DNA of 64,000 nt from Thiotrichaceae bacterium UBA4486 (GTDB lineage Bacteria > Pseudomonadota > Gammaproteobacteria > Eutrophobiales > Eutrophobiaceae). Made by a program: the position numbers and the translations under genes. Below the pieces are notes generated by a model that searched no databases, was not told the origin of the DNA, and saw only the letters and a list, made by a program, of their open reading frames with translations. This document shows positions 15,678-24,813 of the stretch, piece by piece (the stretch's first letter is position 1; each line of letters starts with the position of its first letter). The DNA lies in assembly GCA_002389045.1 (NCBI GenBank), contig DGNS01000011.1:1-64000 (forward strand), given 5' to 3'.

Positions 15678-16676
15678 TTGACTGAATTTCTACCTGAATA
15701 CGGCATGTTCCTGGCCAGGTTACTGACCATCGCCGGTATTATTGTTGTTTTAGCACTCATTCTTTTTTTCCTGGTGTCGCAATCCCGCGGTCCGGATGAA
15801 GGTCATATAGAGATAAAAAACCTCAATCAGAAATACGAACAACTCGGGCTGATGCTGAAGTCGGCGATACTACCAAAAAAACAGCTGAAAAAAGATCTGA
15901 AAGCGATTAAAAAGGAACACAAGGCGCGTGAGAAACGGCCTGAACCGGAACGCAAACGGCTGTTCGTGATCCGCTTCCATGGTGATATACGTGCCAGCGA
16001 TGCCGGTTCACTGGCGGAGCTGATCACCGCGTTGCTCATGATCGCGAATAAAGACGATGCCGCCCTGCTGATCCTGGAAAGCGCCGGTGGCACGGTACAT
16101 GGTTACGGTTACGCGGCCTCGCAACTGACCCGGATCAGGGACCGGGGCATACACCTGACTGTCGCCGTGGACAAGGTTGCCGCCAGCGGCGGTTATATGA
16201 TGGCCTGCGTGGCCAACCGGATCATCGCCGCGCCTTTTGCCATCATCGGATCCATAGGTGTACTCGGCCAGGTGCCCAATTTCAACCGGCTGTTGAAGAA
16301 ACACGATATTGATTTTGAGCAAATCGCCGCCGGCGAATACAAACGAACGCTGAGCATGTTCGGTGAAAACACAGCCGAGGGCCGCGAGAAATTCCGCCAG
16401 GAACTGGAGGAAGCCCATGATCTCTTCAAGCGCTTCGTGAAGGACAACCGCAAACAGGTGGATATCGACGCCATCGCCACCGGCGAACACTGGTACGGCA
16501 GCCGCGCCCTGGAACTGCAACTGATCGATGAATTAAAAACCAGTGAGGATTACCTCACCAGAGCCGCATCGGATCACGATGTCTACGAACTGGTTCATCA
16601 GCGCAAGAAGCGTTTTACCGAAAAGCTGTTGTCCTCATTCACCCGGATCAGCGATATGCTGCATGGCCACGGCTGA
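15678..16676 (+). CDS. sohB: Inner-membrane serine protease SohB (peptidase family S49)
   Basis: The 332-residue product has one N-terminal membrane helix (about 12-34), a charged linker (KKQLKKDLKAIKKEHKAREK) and an S49 domain from about residue 93. The catalytic dyad is read as Ser170 (DKVAASGGYMMAC) and Lys222 (AAGEYKRTLSMFGENT). The family acts in the periplasm on signal peptides or membrane-protein fragments. The start is taken as TTG 15678 with GGAG upstream; an ATG at 15702 is the alternative and would still keep the membrane helix. Single gene. Confidence 0.88.
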   Translation: MTEFLPEYGMFLARLLTIAGIIVVLALILFFLVSQSRGPDEGHIEIKNLNQKYEQLGLMLKSAILPKKQLKKDLKAIKKEHKAREKRPEPERKRLFVIRFHGDIRASDAGSLAELITALLMIANKDDAALLILESAGGTVHGYGYAASQLTRIRDRGIHLTVAVDKVAASGGYMMACVANRIIAAPFAIIGSIGVLGQVPNFNRLLKKHDIDFEQIAAGEYKRTLSMFGENTAEGREKFRQELEEAHDLFKRFVKDNRKQVDIDAIATGEHWYGSRALELQLIDELKTSEDYLTRAASDHDVYELVHQRKKRFTEKLLSSFTRISDMLHGHG

Positions 16677-16692
16677 ATGGCTGTTCAATTCC

Positions 16693-16863
16693 GGTAGTGG
16701 TTCAGTCTGTCGAACCCACGTCACTATTGTCATTTCGACCGCAGGTAGAAACCTTGTGTTTAAAGCTGTGAAAGCAGGATTTCCCCCGGAGTTTACCCTG
16801 AGGCTTGTCCGAACGGGGTCGAAATGACAGAACCGGATTTTATTATCAAACCGGGTCACTACC
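16693..16863. repeat. Palindromic dispersed-repeat (MITE-like) element
   Basis: A perfect 13-base inverted pair, TGTCATTTCGACC (16728-16740) and GGTCGAAATGACA (16817-16829), encloses about 76 bases. A weaker outer pair (GGTAGTG at 16693-16699, CACTACC at 16857-16863) extends it. Such TCATTTCGACC-bounded palindromes are frequent intergenic repeats in proteobacterial genomes. It fills the space between sohB and avtA, which converge, and codes for nothing. Confidence 0.6.
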
Positions 16864-16890
16864 TCCGATTTCATCAGCCTGAACCTGCAA

Positions 16891-18156
16891 TCATCCATCA
16901 CCTTGTTCCGACGACAGCTTACGCACTTCGTCGGCAATGATTTCAATGCCCTGTTTGACGACGTCGGCGTCCTGCGAATATGTCAGGCGTATACATTGCT
17001 GTTTATGCGGCCAGTCCTCATCCAGGCCCGGGAAAAAATATTCACCGGGAATGATCAGTACACCCCGGCGTTTCAGTCGCTGATAGAGTTCCCGCGTACT
17101 GACCGGTAGTTGCGGGAACCACAGCCAGAGAAAGATCGCGCCCTCCGGGGTATGAATGAAATACTCGACATCGTGCATGGCTTCACGAATCCAGCCGATG
17201 GCGGCTTCGGCCTTTTGCTGATAATAACGCCTGACCACCTGATGGCTGAGCGTGATGATATCGCCAGTCAGCACCAGGTCCATCGCCAGTGCCGGCCCGA
17301 AACTGCCCTGGGCAAGATTCATGATGGCGCTCATGTGCGTCAGTGTTTCTATGATCGCCTCGCGGGCAATGACAATACCGGTACGCACACCGGGCAACCC
17401 CAGCTTTGACAGGCTCAGGCAGAGGATGACCTGCTCGTTCCATACCGGTTTGACGTCGGTGAAAATAATGTCGGGAAACGGCGCGCCGTAGGCGTTATCG
17501 ACGATCAATGGAATATCACGATCCAGCGCCAGTTGCAGGAGCACGTCCAGTTCATCATCGGTGATGACATTTCCGGTCGGGTTGGTGGGGCGGGAAATAC
17601 ACAAGGCGCCAATACTGTCGTCGACATCGGCCGGGTCGAGATTGACATGGTATTTGAAAAAGCGATCCTCGCGCTTTTCGATGGCCGGTCGCCGGGAGAC
17701 GAACAAGCCGTCCATCAGGCCCACATCACTGTAACCGATATACTCCGGTGCCATTGGTAACAGGATGCGGCGCGTTTGGCCATCGGGGAACTCGCCACCA
17801 AGCATGTTGAACAAAAGAAAAAATGCCGACTGGCTGCCGGCCGTCAGCGCCACGTTGCGGTGTGTCAGATCCCAGCCATACTCCCGATTCAACAGATCGG
17901 CAATGGCCTGATTGAATGACTGCGGCCCCTGCGGCGGATCGTAGTTGCCGATCATGCGGCCGAATTCCCCCGGGGTGTCCAGAATGCGCCGCATACACCC
18001 GGTGAAATATTCCTGTACCTCGGGAATATGCCCGGGATTACCGCCACCCAGCATCATCACCTCCTCATTGCCCGCCATGGCATTGCCCAGGTCTTCCATC
18101 AACTGGACAATGCCCGAGTCGGCGTTAAAGCGTTGCGCGAAACTGGAGAAATTCAT
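16891..18156 (-). CDS. avtA: Valine-pyruvate aminotransferase
   Basis: The 421-residue fold-type I PLP enzyme interconverts valine and pyruvate with 2-oxoisovalerate and alanine. The N-terminus (NADSGIVQLMEDLGNAMAG) and GGGNPGHIP are AvtA-like; SRPTNPTGNVITDDE is the conserved substrate/PLP loop and Lys251 in SLSKLGLPGVRTG is the Schiff-base lysine. The ATG is immediately preceded by a heptanucleotide tandem array instead of a ribosome binding site, which is unusual. It lies 113 bases downstream of the glycerate kinase gene on the same strand. Confidence 0.9.
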   Translation of the reverse strand: MNFSSFAQRFNADSGIVQLMEDLGNAMAGNEEVMMLGGGNPGHIPEVQEYFTGCMRRILDTPGEFGRMIGNYDPPQGPQSFNQAIADLLNREYGWDLTHRNVALTAGSQSAFFLLFNMLGGEFPDGQTRRILLPMAPEYIGYSDVGLMDGLFVSRRPAIEKREDRFFKYHVNLDPADVDDSIGALCISRPTNPTGNVITDDELDVLLQLALDRDIPLIVDNAYGAPFPDIIFTDVKPVWNEQVILCLSLSKLGLPGVRTGIVIAREAIIETLTHMSAIMNLAQGSFGPALAMDLVLTGDIITLSHQVVRRYYQQKAEAAIGWIREAMHDVEYFIHTPEGAIFLWLWFPQLPVSTRELYQRLKRRGVLIIPGEYFFPGLDEDWPHKQQCIRLTYSQDADVVKQGIEIIADEVRKLSSEQGDG

Positions 18157-18160
18157 GTTT

Positions 18161-18202
18161 CAGATGTCAGATGCCAGATGCCAGATGTCAGATGTCAGAG
18201 TT
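18161..18202. repeat. Heptanucleotide tandem repeat (CAGATGT/CAGATGC)
   Basis: Five consecutive 7-base units (CAGATGT, CAGATGC, CAGATGC, CAGATGT, CAGATGT) and a degenerate sixth (CAGAGTT). The array starts four bases upstream of the avtA start codon, occupying its whole translation-initiation region. Confidence 0.85.
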
Positions 18203-18269
18203 CAGGAACACATAAATAGATTGAACCCTGATACGGAAACTCAATCCGCTTGCGCGGAAAATTCACTTT

Positions 18270-19442
18270 TTAATTCGTTTTCCGGCGTTTTTTCCGGGCC
18301 ATCTTTTGTCCGACCTGGATCATGCGTATGGTGCGTTCACCGGCATTGGCCAGATGTTGTCTGGACAGGCTAATGGCTTCTTCCAGGGACATATCCCGGG
18401 CCGCGGCGCTTTCCAGTGCGTGTATGCCGTGTTCGAATACACCGCGTGCGTCATCGGCCAGTCCGCCGCCAATGGCCACGACCGGGACACCGAAACGTCG
18501 GGCCGCCCGCGCGACGCCGGCCGGTGTTTTGCCGAACGCCGTTTGAAAATCCACGCGGCCCTCGCCGGTGATGACAAGATCGGCACCCTTGATGGCCTGT
18601 TTCAATCCGGTCGCTTCGACCACGATATCGATACCGCTTTTCAGGCGGGCGCCGGTAAACGCTACCAGTCCGGCGCCCAGACCGCCGGAGGCGCCGGCGC
18701 CCTTGAGCGTCAGAACGTTCTTTTTCAAATCCCTTTTGATCAGCTGTCCAAAGTGTTTCAGGTTGGCGTCCAGGGTTTTGACCATGGCCGGCGTGGCGCC
18801 TTTCTGCGGACCGAACACGCGAGCGGCCCCGCGCGTGCCACACAAGGGATTATCCACGTCACTGGCCACGGTTATGCGGGTTCTGCGCAGCCGGGGATCG
18901 AGTTCGCTGGTATCAATGCCGGCAATCCGGTTGAGCATGCCGCCGGCGCCGTATTCCCTGATAACCGCGTTGCGGCTGTCGCGGTATTTCACGCCCAGCG
19001 CCTGGGCCATACCGGCGCCGCCGTCGGTGGTTGCCGAACCGCCGATGCCGATGATGATATGTCTTGCGCCTCGATCCATGGCGTCCCGGATCAATTCACC
19101 GGTGCCGTAAGTGGTTGTCTTCAGCGGGTTCATGTCACGGCCGCTGACCAGCGGCAGTCCCGAGGCTTCGGCCATTTCAATGACGGCGGTTTTTCCATCG
19201 GCCAGCAAACCATAACGGGCGGTGACCGGTTTCCCGGCCGGACCGGTGACTTTTTTGCGGACGATACGGCCGCCGGTCGCATCCACCAGCGATTGCACCG
19301 TGCCTTCACCGCCATCGGCCATCGGCACCTTGACGCAACGCGCCCGTGGCAGAACCCGTTTGATGCCTTTTTCGATAGCGCTGGCTACCTGCAGTGAGGT
19401 CATGTTGCCCTTGAAGGAATCGGGCGCGATTACGATTTTCAT
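18270..19442 (-). CDS. Glycerate 2-kinase family enzyme
   Basis: The 390-residue protein matches the GarK/GlxK family, which phosphorylates D-glycerate to 2-phosphoglycerate. The start MKIVIAPDSFKGNMTSLQVA is the family signature, followed by VPMADGGEGTVQSLVDATGG; later GIGGSATTDGGAGMAQALG and ITGEGRVDFQTAFGKTPAGV are also conserved. It is cytosolic. No glyoxylate or tartronate-semialdehyde genes are adjacent, so pathway context is missing. It is upstream of avtA on the same strand. Confidence 0.9.
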   Translation of the reverse strand: MKIVIAPDSFKGNMTSLQVASAIEKGIKRVLPRARCVKVPMADGGEGTVQSLVDATGGRIVRKKVTGPAGKPVTARYGLLADGKTAVIEMAEASGLPLVSGRDMNPLKTTTYGTGELIRDAMDRGARHIIIGIGGSATTDGGAGMAQALGVKYRDSRNAVIREYGAGGMLNRIAGIDTSELDPRLRRTRITVASDVDNPLCGTRGAARVFGPQKGATPAMVKTLDANLKHFGQLIKRDLKKNVLTLKGAGASGGLGAGLVAFTGARLKSGIDIVVEATGLKQAIKGADLVITGEGRVDFQTAFGKTPAGVARAARRFGVPVVAIGGGLADDARGVFEHGIHALESAAARDMSLEEAISLSRQHLANAGERTIRMIQVGQKMARKKRRKTN

Positions 19443-19599
19443 AGTCTGATATCCACTGGTGGTTTGATATGGAAACCCTGCCCTGGGCGGGTGTCCCTTG
19501 TTGTTGTAATGAATCGACGGCTTCGAGCAGCAGATTGATGCACTGCCTTCCGCCGCTTCATATTACGTGATTATGGCAAACAGATAAAACTGCCCGCAT

Positions 19600-20613
19600 T
19601 CAGGGACCGGCAAGGACTTGCAGCATCCGGGTAATGGCGGTGGTGGCGCGGCTCATGGATTCGTAGTCCAGTGTGCCCGGCAGATCACCGCCCGTGTGAT
19701 AATACGGATTGCGGAAGTTGGCCGTGTCCGTGATCATGAACGCCGGTATGCCGGCCTGCCAGAAGGAATACTGATCGGAGCGGCGGATGTCCGGCACCAG
19801 CACGGCGGGGATGGCAAGTCCTGCCGCGGGCAGGCGCCGCGCCTCACGAAACGCATCGATTGCCCGGTGCACAAACTTCCTGGAATCAAAATTACCGACA
19901 AAGGCCAGAAAGTCGGCCTGATCGGGATAAATCAGGCTGAGTGGAAAAGGATAATGCTGACTGCCCGGCGTGGCATCGTAATAGCCGAGCATTTCCAGGG
20001 AAATCATGCCGCGAACCTGCAGCCCCTCATGGCGGATGCGTTGCAGGTAAACACGACTGCCCATCAACGGGGTGGCAAAGAACGGGCTTTCCTCGTTGGT
20101 AAAGGCGACGAAATGCAGTGTTCTCTCCAGGGGTTGTTGCTGTAAACGCCGGGCCACCTCCAGCAACACGGCCACACCGGATGCATTATCATCGGCGCCG
20201 GGCGACAGCCAGACACTGTCGTAATGCGCGCCCAGCACGATCACACTGTCGGGGAACCGTGCACCCCTGCTCACAGCCACTACATTACGAAAGCGCTGAT
20301 CCTCGCCGTTATAGATTTGCTCGAACGGCGCGAAACCCATGTGAACGAATTCATCGTGTACATAATCGGCCGCGCGTGCGAGGGCCGCCGGCAACCGGTA
20401 ATGACGTTCGCCGATGTCATCGGCCAGGTATTCGACGTGGGCCCGGAGCCGGACTGCGGTAGCCCGCTCGGCATCGTCGGCTTCGGGAAATCCTCTGTGA
20501 ACCGATAGCCCGGGCATGAAGATCATGTAAAATGGTACGGTGACTGAAAGGACAGCGGCAAACAGAAGAATAACAAACAGCCATCTCGTGTAAATTCTTT
20601 TTCCCGCCGACAT
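19600..20613 (-). CDS. Membrane-anchored M28-family zinc aminopeptidase
   Basis: From 20613 the 337-residue product has an N-terminal membrane helix (about residues 10-32, WLFVILLFAAVLSVTVPFYM) and a periplasmic M28 domain. Zinc ligands are recognisable: H and D in VLGAHYDSVW, D in PGADDNASGVAVLLEVAR, and E-E in AFTNEESPFF, with the downstream His in NPYYHTGGD. M28 enzymes release N-terminal residues. Longer starts exist upstream but would overlap the divergent gene. Divergent start codons are only about 33 bases apart. Confidence 0.82.
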   Translation of the reverse strand: MSAGKRIYTRWLFVILLFAAVLSVTVPFYMIFMPGLSVHRGFPEADDAERATAVRLRAHVEYLADDIGERHYRLPAALARAADYVHDEFVHMGFAPFEQIYNGEDQRFRNVVAVSRGARFPDSVIVLGAHYDSVWLSPGADDNASGVAVLLEVARRLQQQPLERTLHFVAFTNEESPFFATPLMGSRVYLQRIRHEGLQVRGMISLEMLGYYDATPGSQHYPFPLSLIYPDQADFLAFVGNFDSRKFVHRAIDAFREARRLPAAGLAIPAVLVPDIRRSDQYSFWQAGIPAFMITDTANFRNPYYHTGGDLPGTLDYESMSRATTAITRMLQVLAGP

Positions 20614-20646
20614 CACCCGTGCGTGCAGAACAATAAACGAATCGGA

Positions 20647-23613
20647 ATGATAACCAAAGCAAACAGGCACTGGCTAATCATATTTATTTTCTCGGTTTCC
20701 GGTTTTACCGGGCTGATATATGAATCGATCTGGTCACATTACCTGAAACTGTTCCTGGGGCATGCAGCCTATGCCCAGGCGCTGGTACTGGTTATTTTCA
20801 TGGGTGGCATGGCCTTCGGTTCATGGTTTATCGGCGCCCGTTCCGTCAAACAGACAAACCTGTTGTTACTGTATGCCCTCGCCGAGGGGATCATCGGAGT
20901 ACTGGGCCTGGTCTTTCATCCGGTCTTCGAATTCATTCTCGACTTTTCCTATAACACGCTTTTGCCGGGACTCTCGCCCGGCTGGGTACACGCTGTAAAA
21001 TGGCTGATCGGCTCGGCACTCATCCTGCCGCAATCATTCCTGCTCGGCACCACGTTTCCGTTGATATGTAACGGATTACTGCGGCGACACGAGGGCGGGA
21101 CAGGGAGCACGGTATCCATTCTCTATTTCAGCAACAGCATCGGTGCCGCTATCGGTGTTCTGGTCAGCGGCTTCATCCTGCTCAAAGCCTTTGGCCTGCC
21201 GGGCACAATCATGACGGCGGCCCTCATCAATATCCTGCTGGCGCTGGTTGTCTACCTGCTGGCAAAAACGGACCGGGAACAGCTCTGTTTCAGCAATGAC
21301 CTGTCCAGCCGTGACCTGTTGCCGATTACCTTTCTGATCGCGGCTTTCCTCACCGGCATGGCTTCGTTCATTTACGAGATCAGCTGGATACGCATGTTAA
21401 GCATGGTGCTGGGTTCAAGCACACACGCCTTCGAACTGATGTTGAGCGCTTTTATTGCCGGCCTTGCCTTCGGCGGTTTGTGGATACGCAAACGCATCGA
21501 CCGCATCAGTGATCCGGTGGCCTTTGCGGCCGGGGTACAGATCATCATGGGCCTGCTGGCAATCATTACCATCCCGTTGTACAACTTTACCTACGAGATC
21601 ATGAGTCTGTCGTTATCGGCGCTGGCCCGTACCGAAACCGGTTATTTTTTCTATTCCCTGACCGGGCATTTGATCTGCCTGCTAGTCATGCTGCCGGCCA
21701 CCTTTTGTGCCGGAATGACCTTCCCCCTGTTTTCGACCATCCTGCTGCAAAGAGGGTATGGCGAACGTTCCATTGGCTATGTCTACGCCGCCAATACCAT
21801 TGGTGCGATTTTCGGGGTGCTTTTTACCATATTTATCGGGCTGCCGTTGCTGGGCATGAAAGGCAGCATCATATTCGGCAGCGGCATCGACATTATACTG
21901 GGTTTTGCATTGCTGGTTTTTCTCGTCAAGAGTGTGCCCGTCTCGCGCACTGTGTTGAATTTCCTGGTCTGCGCCGGGGTGCTGGCAACCGCGTTCTATC
22001 TGACCGAGATCGACAGGTACCGGATCATCTCCGGCGTCTATCGTTCCGGCACTTCCCTGATGGAAAGCGCCCGTGACATTCTCTATTACAAGGATGGCAA
22101 AACCGCCACAATCAGTGTGACCCGGCTTGAAGATGGCCGTGTTGTCATTGCCACCAACGGCAAACCGGATGCGGCTATCAACATGCGGGAAAATACCCGT
22201 ACCGCGGCCCTGGATGAAATCACCATGGTCATGGCCGGGGCACTGCCGTTGTTGATCAATCCCGATATCCGCCAGGTCGCCAATATCGGCATGGGCTCGG
22301 GTCTGACCTCGCACACCATACTCGAGTGGCCGGGTATCGAACAGCTCGACACCGTGGAAATTGAAGCCGCCATGGTCGAAGGTGCCAGGCATTACCTGCC
22401 ACGTGTCGACAATGTATTTAACGATCCGAGAAGCCGCATCAATATCGAAGATGCCAAAACCTTTTTTTCCCTGAACCAGCACAAGTACGATCTGATTATC
22501 TCTGAACCTTCCAATCCCTGGGTCAGCGGTACTGCCAGCCTGTTCACACTGGAATTCTACCGGGAAATCAAACGCTATCTCGTCGATGGCGGCCTGTTGG
22601 CGCAATGGATACAGATTTATGAACTCGACACCAGCCTGCTGATGTCGGTATTCAAGGCCCTGCAGGTCCACTTCCCCTATTTCGAAATCTATACGACCGA
22701 CAACTCCAACCTGTTAATCATCGCCAGCGCGAAACCGATAGCAAACACCCTGGATTCAGCCGTTTTCGATAACCCCGGCCTGGCGGCAGAACTGCAACAC
22801 GTGGGAATTTACGGCATCCAGGATATCAAGACCCGTTATCTCGGTAATGAAAGAGTTTTTGGCAACCTGATCAGGAGTTTCAATATTTCGCATAACTCGG
22901 ATTATTTCCCGGTGCTGGACCTGAATGCCGAACGTTCCAGGTTCCTGCAACATAACGCATTGAATATGACGGAATACAGAACTGAAGGATTACCATTAAT
23001 CAACCTGTTGTTGCCGGGTTACTATGATGAAAACCGCACCCGCGTAACCGATAACAAGTGGCATACCTTCAGTCACCTTGCCTGGCTATCCATGAACCTG
23101 TACGCCTATTTCATGGAAACCGGGGAGATGCAGCCTGATTCGGTAGCACGGGAGGCGCAAACAGCTGTTTATGTACTCAAACATCCACGATCTGAATGTT
23201 CCGCGCCGGATTACGAACCATTGTGGCTGGATGCCATATTCCGGTTAATGTACGGAACGCTGCCATACCTGCAACCCGGTGAACTCAATGACCTGATTGA
23301 AACAATCAATGGAGCATGCCGGGACACCATGACGTTACGGCAATTGCAGTGGCTGGTTCTTTACAAGGCCCTGGCACAGGGCAATGCCCGCTTGTCGCTC
23401 GACACAGGCATGGAATTACTGGCGGCCGGCAACCTGGACCCGGCACGTAAACGCTTCCTGTTCAAGGCTACCGTGTTGTCTGCGATTGTCGATAACCAGC
23501 ATGCTGTTGCTGCGAACATATGGAACGAACACATACGCGGCATCTACCGGAATTCGGATATTCCCTTTGCAGCGTATATTCTGCAGTCACTGATCGAGGA
23601 CACGGGATTATGA
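20647..23613 (+). CDS. Large membrane protein fused to a spermidine-synthase-like domain
   Basis: The 988-residue protein has an N-terminal membrane half (about 14 helices, residues about 10-450) beginning HWLIIFIFSVSGFTGLIYES, the pattern of fused MFS/spermidine-synthase proteins. A spermidine-synthase-like domain follows (about 480-740): VANIGMGSGLTSHTILEW is the nucleotide loop and DLIISEPSNPWVSGTASLFT the catalytic-site segment. The last 240 residues are of unknown type. The family's substrate is not established. ATG 20647 is used; a GTG at 20623 is an alternative. It converges on the DUF192 gene. Confidence 0.78.
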   Translation: MITKANRHWLIIFIFSVSGFTGLIYESIWSHYLKLFLGHAAYAQALVLVIFMGGMAFGSWFIGARSVKQTNLLLLYALAEGIIGVLGLVFHPVFEFILDFSYNTLLPGLSPGWVHAVKWLIGSALILPQSFLLGTTFPLICNGLLRRHEGGTGSTVSILYFSNSIGAAIGVLVSGFILLKAFGLPGTIMTAALINILLALVVYLLAKTDREQLCFSNDLSSRDLLPITFLIAAFLTGMASFIYEISWIRMLSMVLGSSTHAFELMLSAFIAGLAFGGLWIRKRIDRISDPVAFAAGVQIIMGLLAIITIPLYNFTYEIMSLSLSALARTETGYFFYSLTGHLICLLVMLPATFCAGMTFPLFSTILLQRGYGERSIGYVYAANTIGAIFGVLFTIFIGLPLLGMKGSIIFGSGIDIILGFALLVFLVKSVPVSRTVLNFLVCAGVLATAFYLTEIDRYRIISGVYRSGTSLMESARDILYYKDGKTATISVTRLEDGRVVIATNGKPDAAINMRENTRTAALDEITMVMAGALPLLINPDIRQVANIGMGSGLTSHTILEWPGIEQLDTVEIEAAMVEGARHYLPRVDNVFNDPRSRINIEDAKTFFSLNQHKYDLIISEPSNPWVSGTASLFTLEFYREIKRYLVDGGLLAQWIQIYELDTSLLMSVFKALQVHFPYFEIYTTDNSNLLIIASAKPIANTLDSAVFDNPGLAAELQHVGIYGIQDIKTRYLGNERVFGNLIRSFNISHNSDYFPVLDLNAERSRFLQHNALNMTEYRTEGLPLINLLLPGYYDENRTRVTDNKWHTFSHLAWLSMNLYAYFMETGEMQPDSVAREAQTAVYVLKHPRSECSAPDYEPLWLDAIFRLMYGTLPYLQPGELNDLIETINGACRDTMTLRQLQWLVLYKALAQGNARLSLDTGMELLAAGNLDPARKRFLFKATVLSAIVDNQHAVAANIWNEHIRGIYRNSDIPFAAYILQSLIEDTGL

Positions 23614-23633
23614 GACTTCCCCGACAATGAAAA

Positions 23634-24095
23634 TCAGCGGCTGAATATGCGGTGCTCAACCACATCACCCACTGAAATTGAAAACTCGTCCACCGTGCCG
23701 GCATTCAATTCCAGTACCGCCAGCACCCTGCCCTTGGACAGCATGTGTTCAAGACTGCCAGGCAGAGCCCGTTCATGGATACTGACTATTCTGCCATCGC
23801 CATTAATAAACAGGATATCCAGCGATATGTTGGTATTCTTCATCCAGATAGCCACACGCCGGGGTCTGCCATAATCAAACAACATACCGGACATGCGCGG
23901 CAGGCGTTCACGAAACATAAGACCGCGGCGGCGTTTCTCGTCGGTATCAGCCAGTTCAACATTAAAATCAACATAAGCTGAAGCCGAAGTATGGATACGC
24001 AGGGTTTGTTGCTCCGCACCAGGAACGGCGCCGGACATGATCAGCAAAAACAGACCGCACAGCGAAATACCCCTGATAACAGGCTGATAATTCAT
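23634..24095 (-). CDS. Exported DUF192 protein
   Basis: The 153-residue product has a signal peptide (GISLCGLFLLIMSGAVPGA, cleavage near 27) and a DUF192 domain: ELADTDEKRRRGLMFRERLP and GMLFDYGRPRRVAIWMKNTNISLDILFI, then VLELNAGTVDEFSISVGD. These are the hallmark segments of this small secreted family, whose function is not known. It stands alone between two plus-strand units. Confidence 0.85.
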   Translation of the reverse strand: MNYQPVIRGISLCGLFLLIMSGAVPGAEQQTLRIHTSASAYVDFNVELADTDEKRRRGLMFRERLPRMSGMLFDYGRPRRVAIWMKNTNISLDILFINGDGRIVSIHERALPGSLEHMLSKGRVLAVLELNAGTVDEFSISVGDVVEHRIFSR

Positions 24096-24261
24096 ACCAT
24101 CCGCCAGCGGATAAAAATATCCGGCCTGTTGATAACCCGGGAAAATCGACGTGCACTCATGGATGTGACCGATTAATATATGCCCTTTTTTCGCCGGGTG
24201 GAATTATTCCCGATGACGCCCGTCGAATGATAACAACTTCAAATATGAATGGAGAGTCTTC

Positions 24262-24798
24262 ATGCATAAACAAATAACAACCCTGCTGATTGCATTCCTG
24301 CTCGTTCCCGGCCTGGTCCTGGCCCACGGACCTGCGCGCGTCAAGGTTTCCAAATCAATCGAGATCAACGCATCCGCGGACAAGGTCTGGTCGCTGATCA
24401 GCGATTACTGCAGTATCAAGGACTGGCATCCGGACATAAGCGAATGCAACGCGGACAAGGGTTCAGAGCCGGAATCGGTCCGTGAAATAACCCTGGCCAA
24501 TGGCGAGGTCATCAAGGAGAAACTGTTCAAGATCGACAACGAGAAAAAATTCATGCAATACGCCATGCAACTTGAGAAAGGTCGCATCATCGAGGGTTTG
24601 CCGATATCCACTCACGGCGCAAAAATCACCGTCAGTGCTACCGACAGCGGCTCAAAAGTGGAATGGAATGGCGCTTTTTACCGGGCCTTCCCCGGCCAGG
24701 AACCACCACCGGAACTCAGCGATGCTGCCTGCCAGGAGGCCCTTGAAGCACTTTACGTCAATGGCCTGGAGAACATCAAGAAACTGGCCGAACAGTAA
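24262..24798 (+). CDS. Periplasmic SRPBCC-fold (MxaD-like) protein
   Basis: The 178-residue product has a signal peptide (LLIAFLLVPGLVLAHGPA, cleavage after residue about 21) and one SRPBCC/START-like domain: VSKSIEINASADKVWSLISD, then WHPDISECNADKGSEP, ending in a long amphipathic helix. This arrangement resembles MxaD/XoxJ-type proteins linked to methanol or lanthanide-dependent dehydrogenases, but no such dehydrogenase is in the window. ATG 24262 follows GGAGAG. It is 15 bases before the beta-propeller gene and likely forms an operon with it. Confidence 0.72.
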   Translation: MHKQITTLLIAFLLVPGLVLAHGPARVKVSKSIEINASADKVWSLISDYCSIKDWHPDISECNADKGSEPESVREITLANGEVIKEKLFKIDNEKKFMQYAMQLEKGRIIEGLPISTHGAKITVSATDSGSKVEWNGAFYRAFPGQEPPPELSDAACQEALEALYVNGLENIKKLAEQ

Positions 24799-24813
24799 AT
24801 CGCGGAACATCCC

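Noticed and set aside
18306..19397. Plus-strand open frame of 363 codons
   Set aside because: It lies entirely opposite the glycerate kinase gene, whose motifs are unmistakable.
21682..22671. Minus-strand open frame of 329 codons
   Set aside because: Opposite the well-supported membrane spermidine-synthase-like protein; composition not protein-like.
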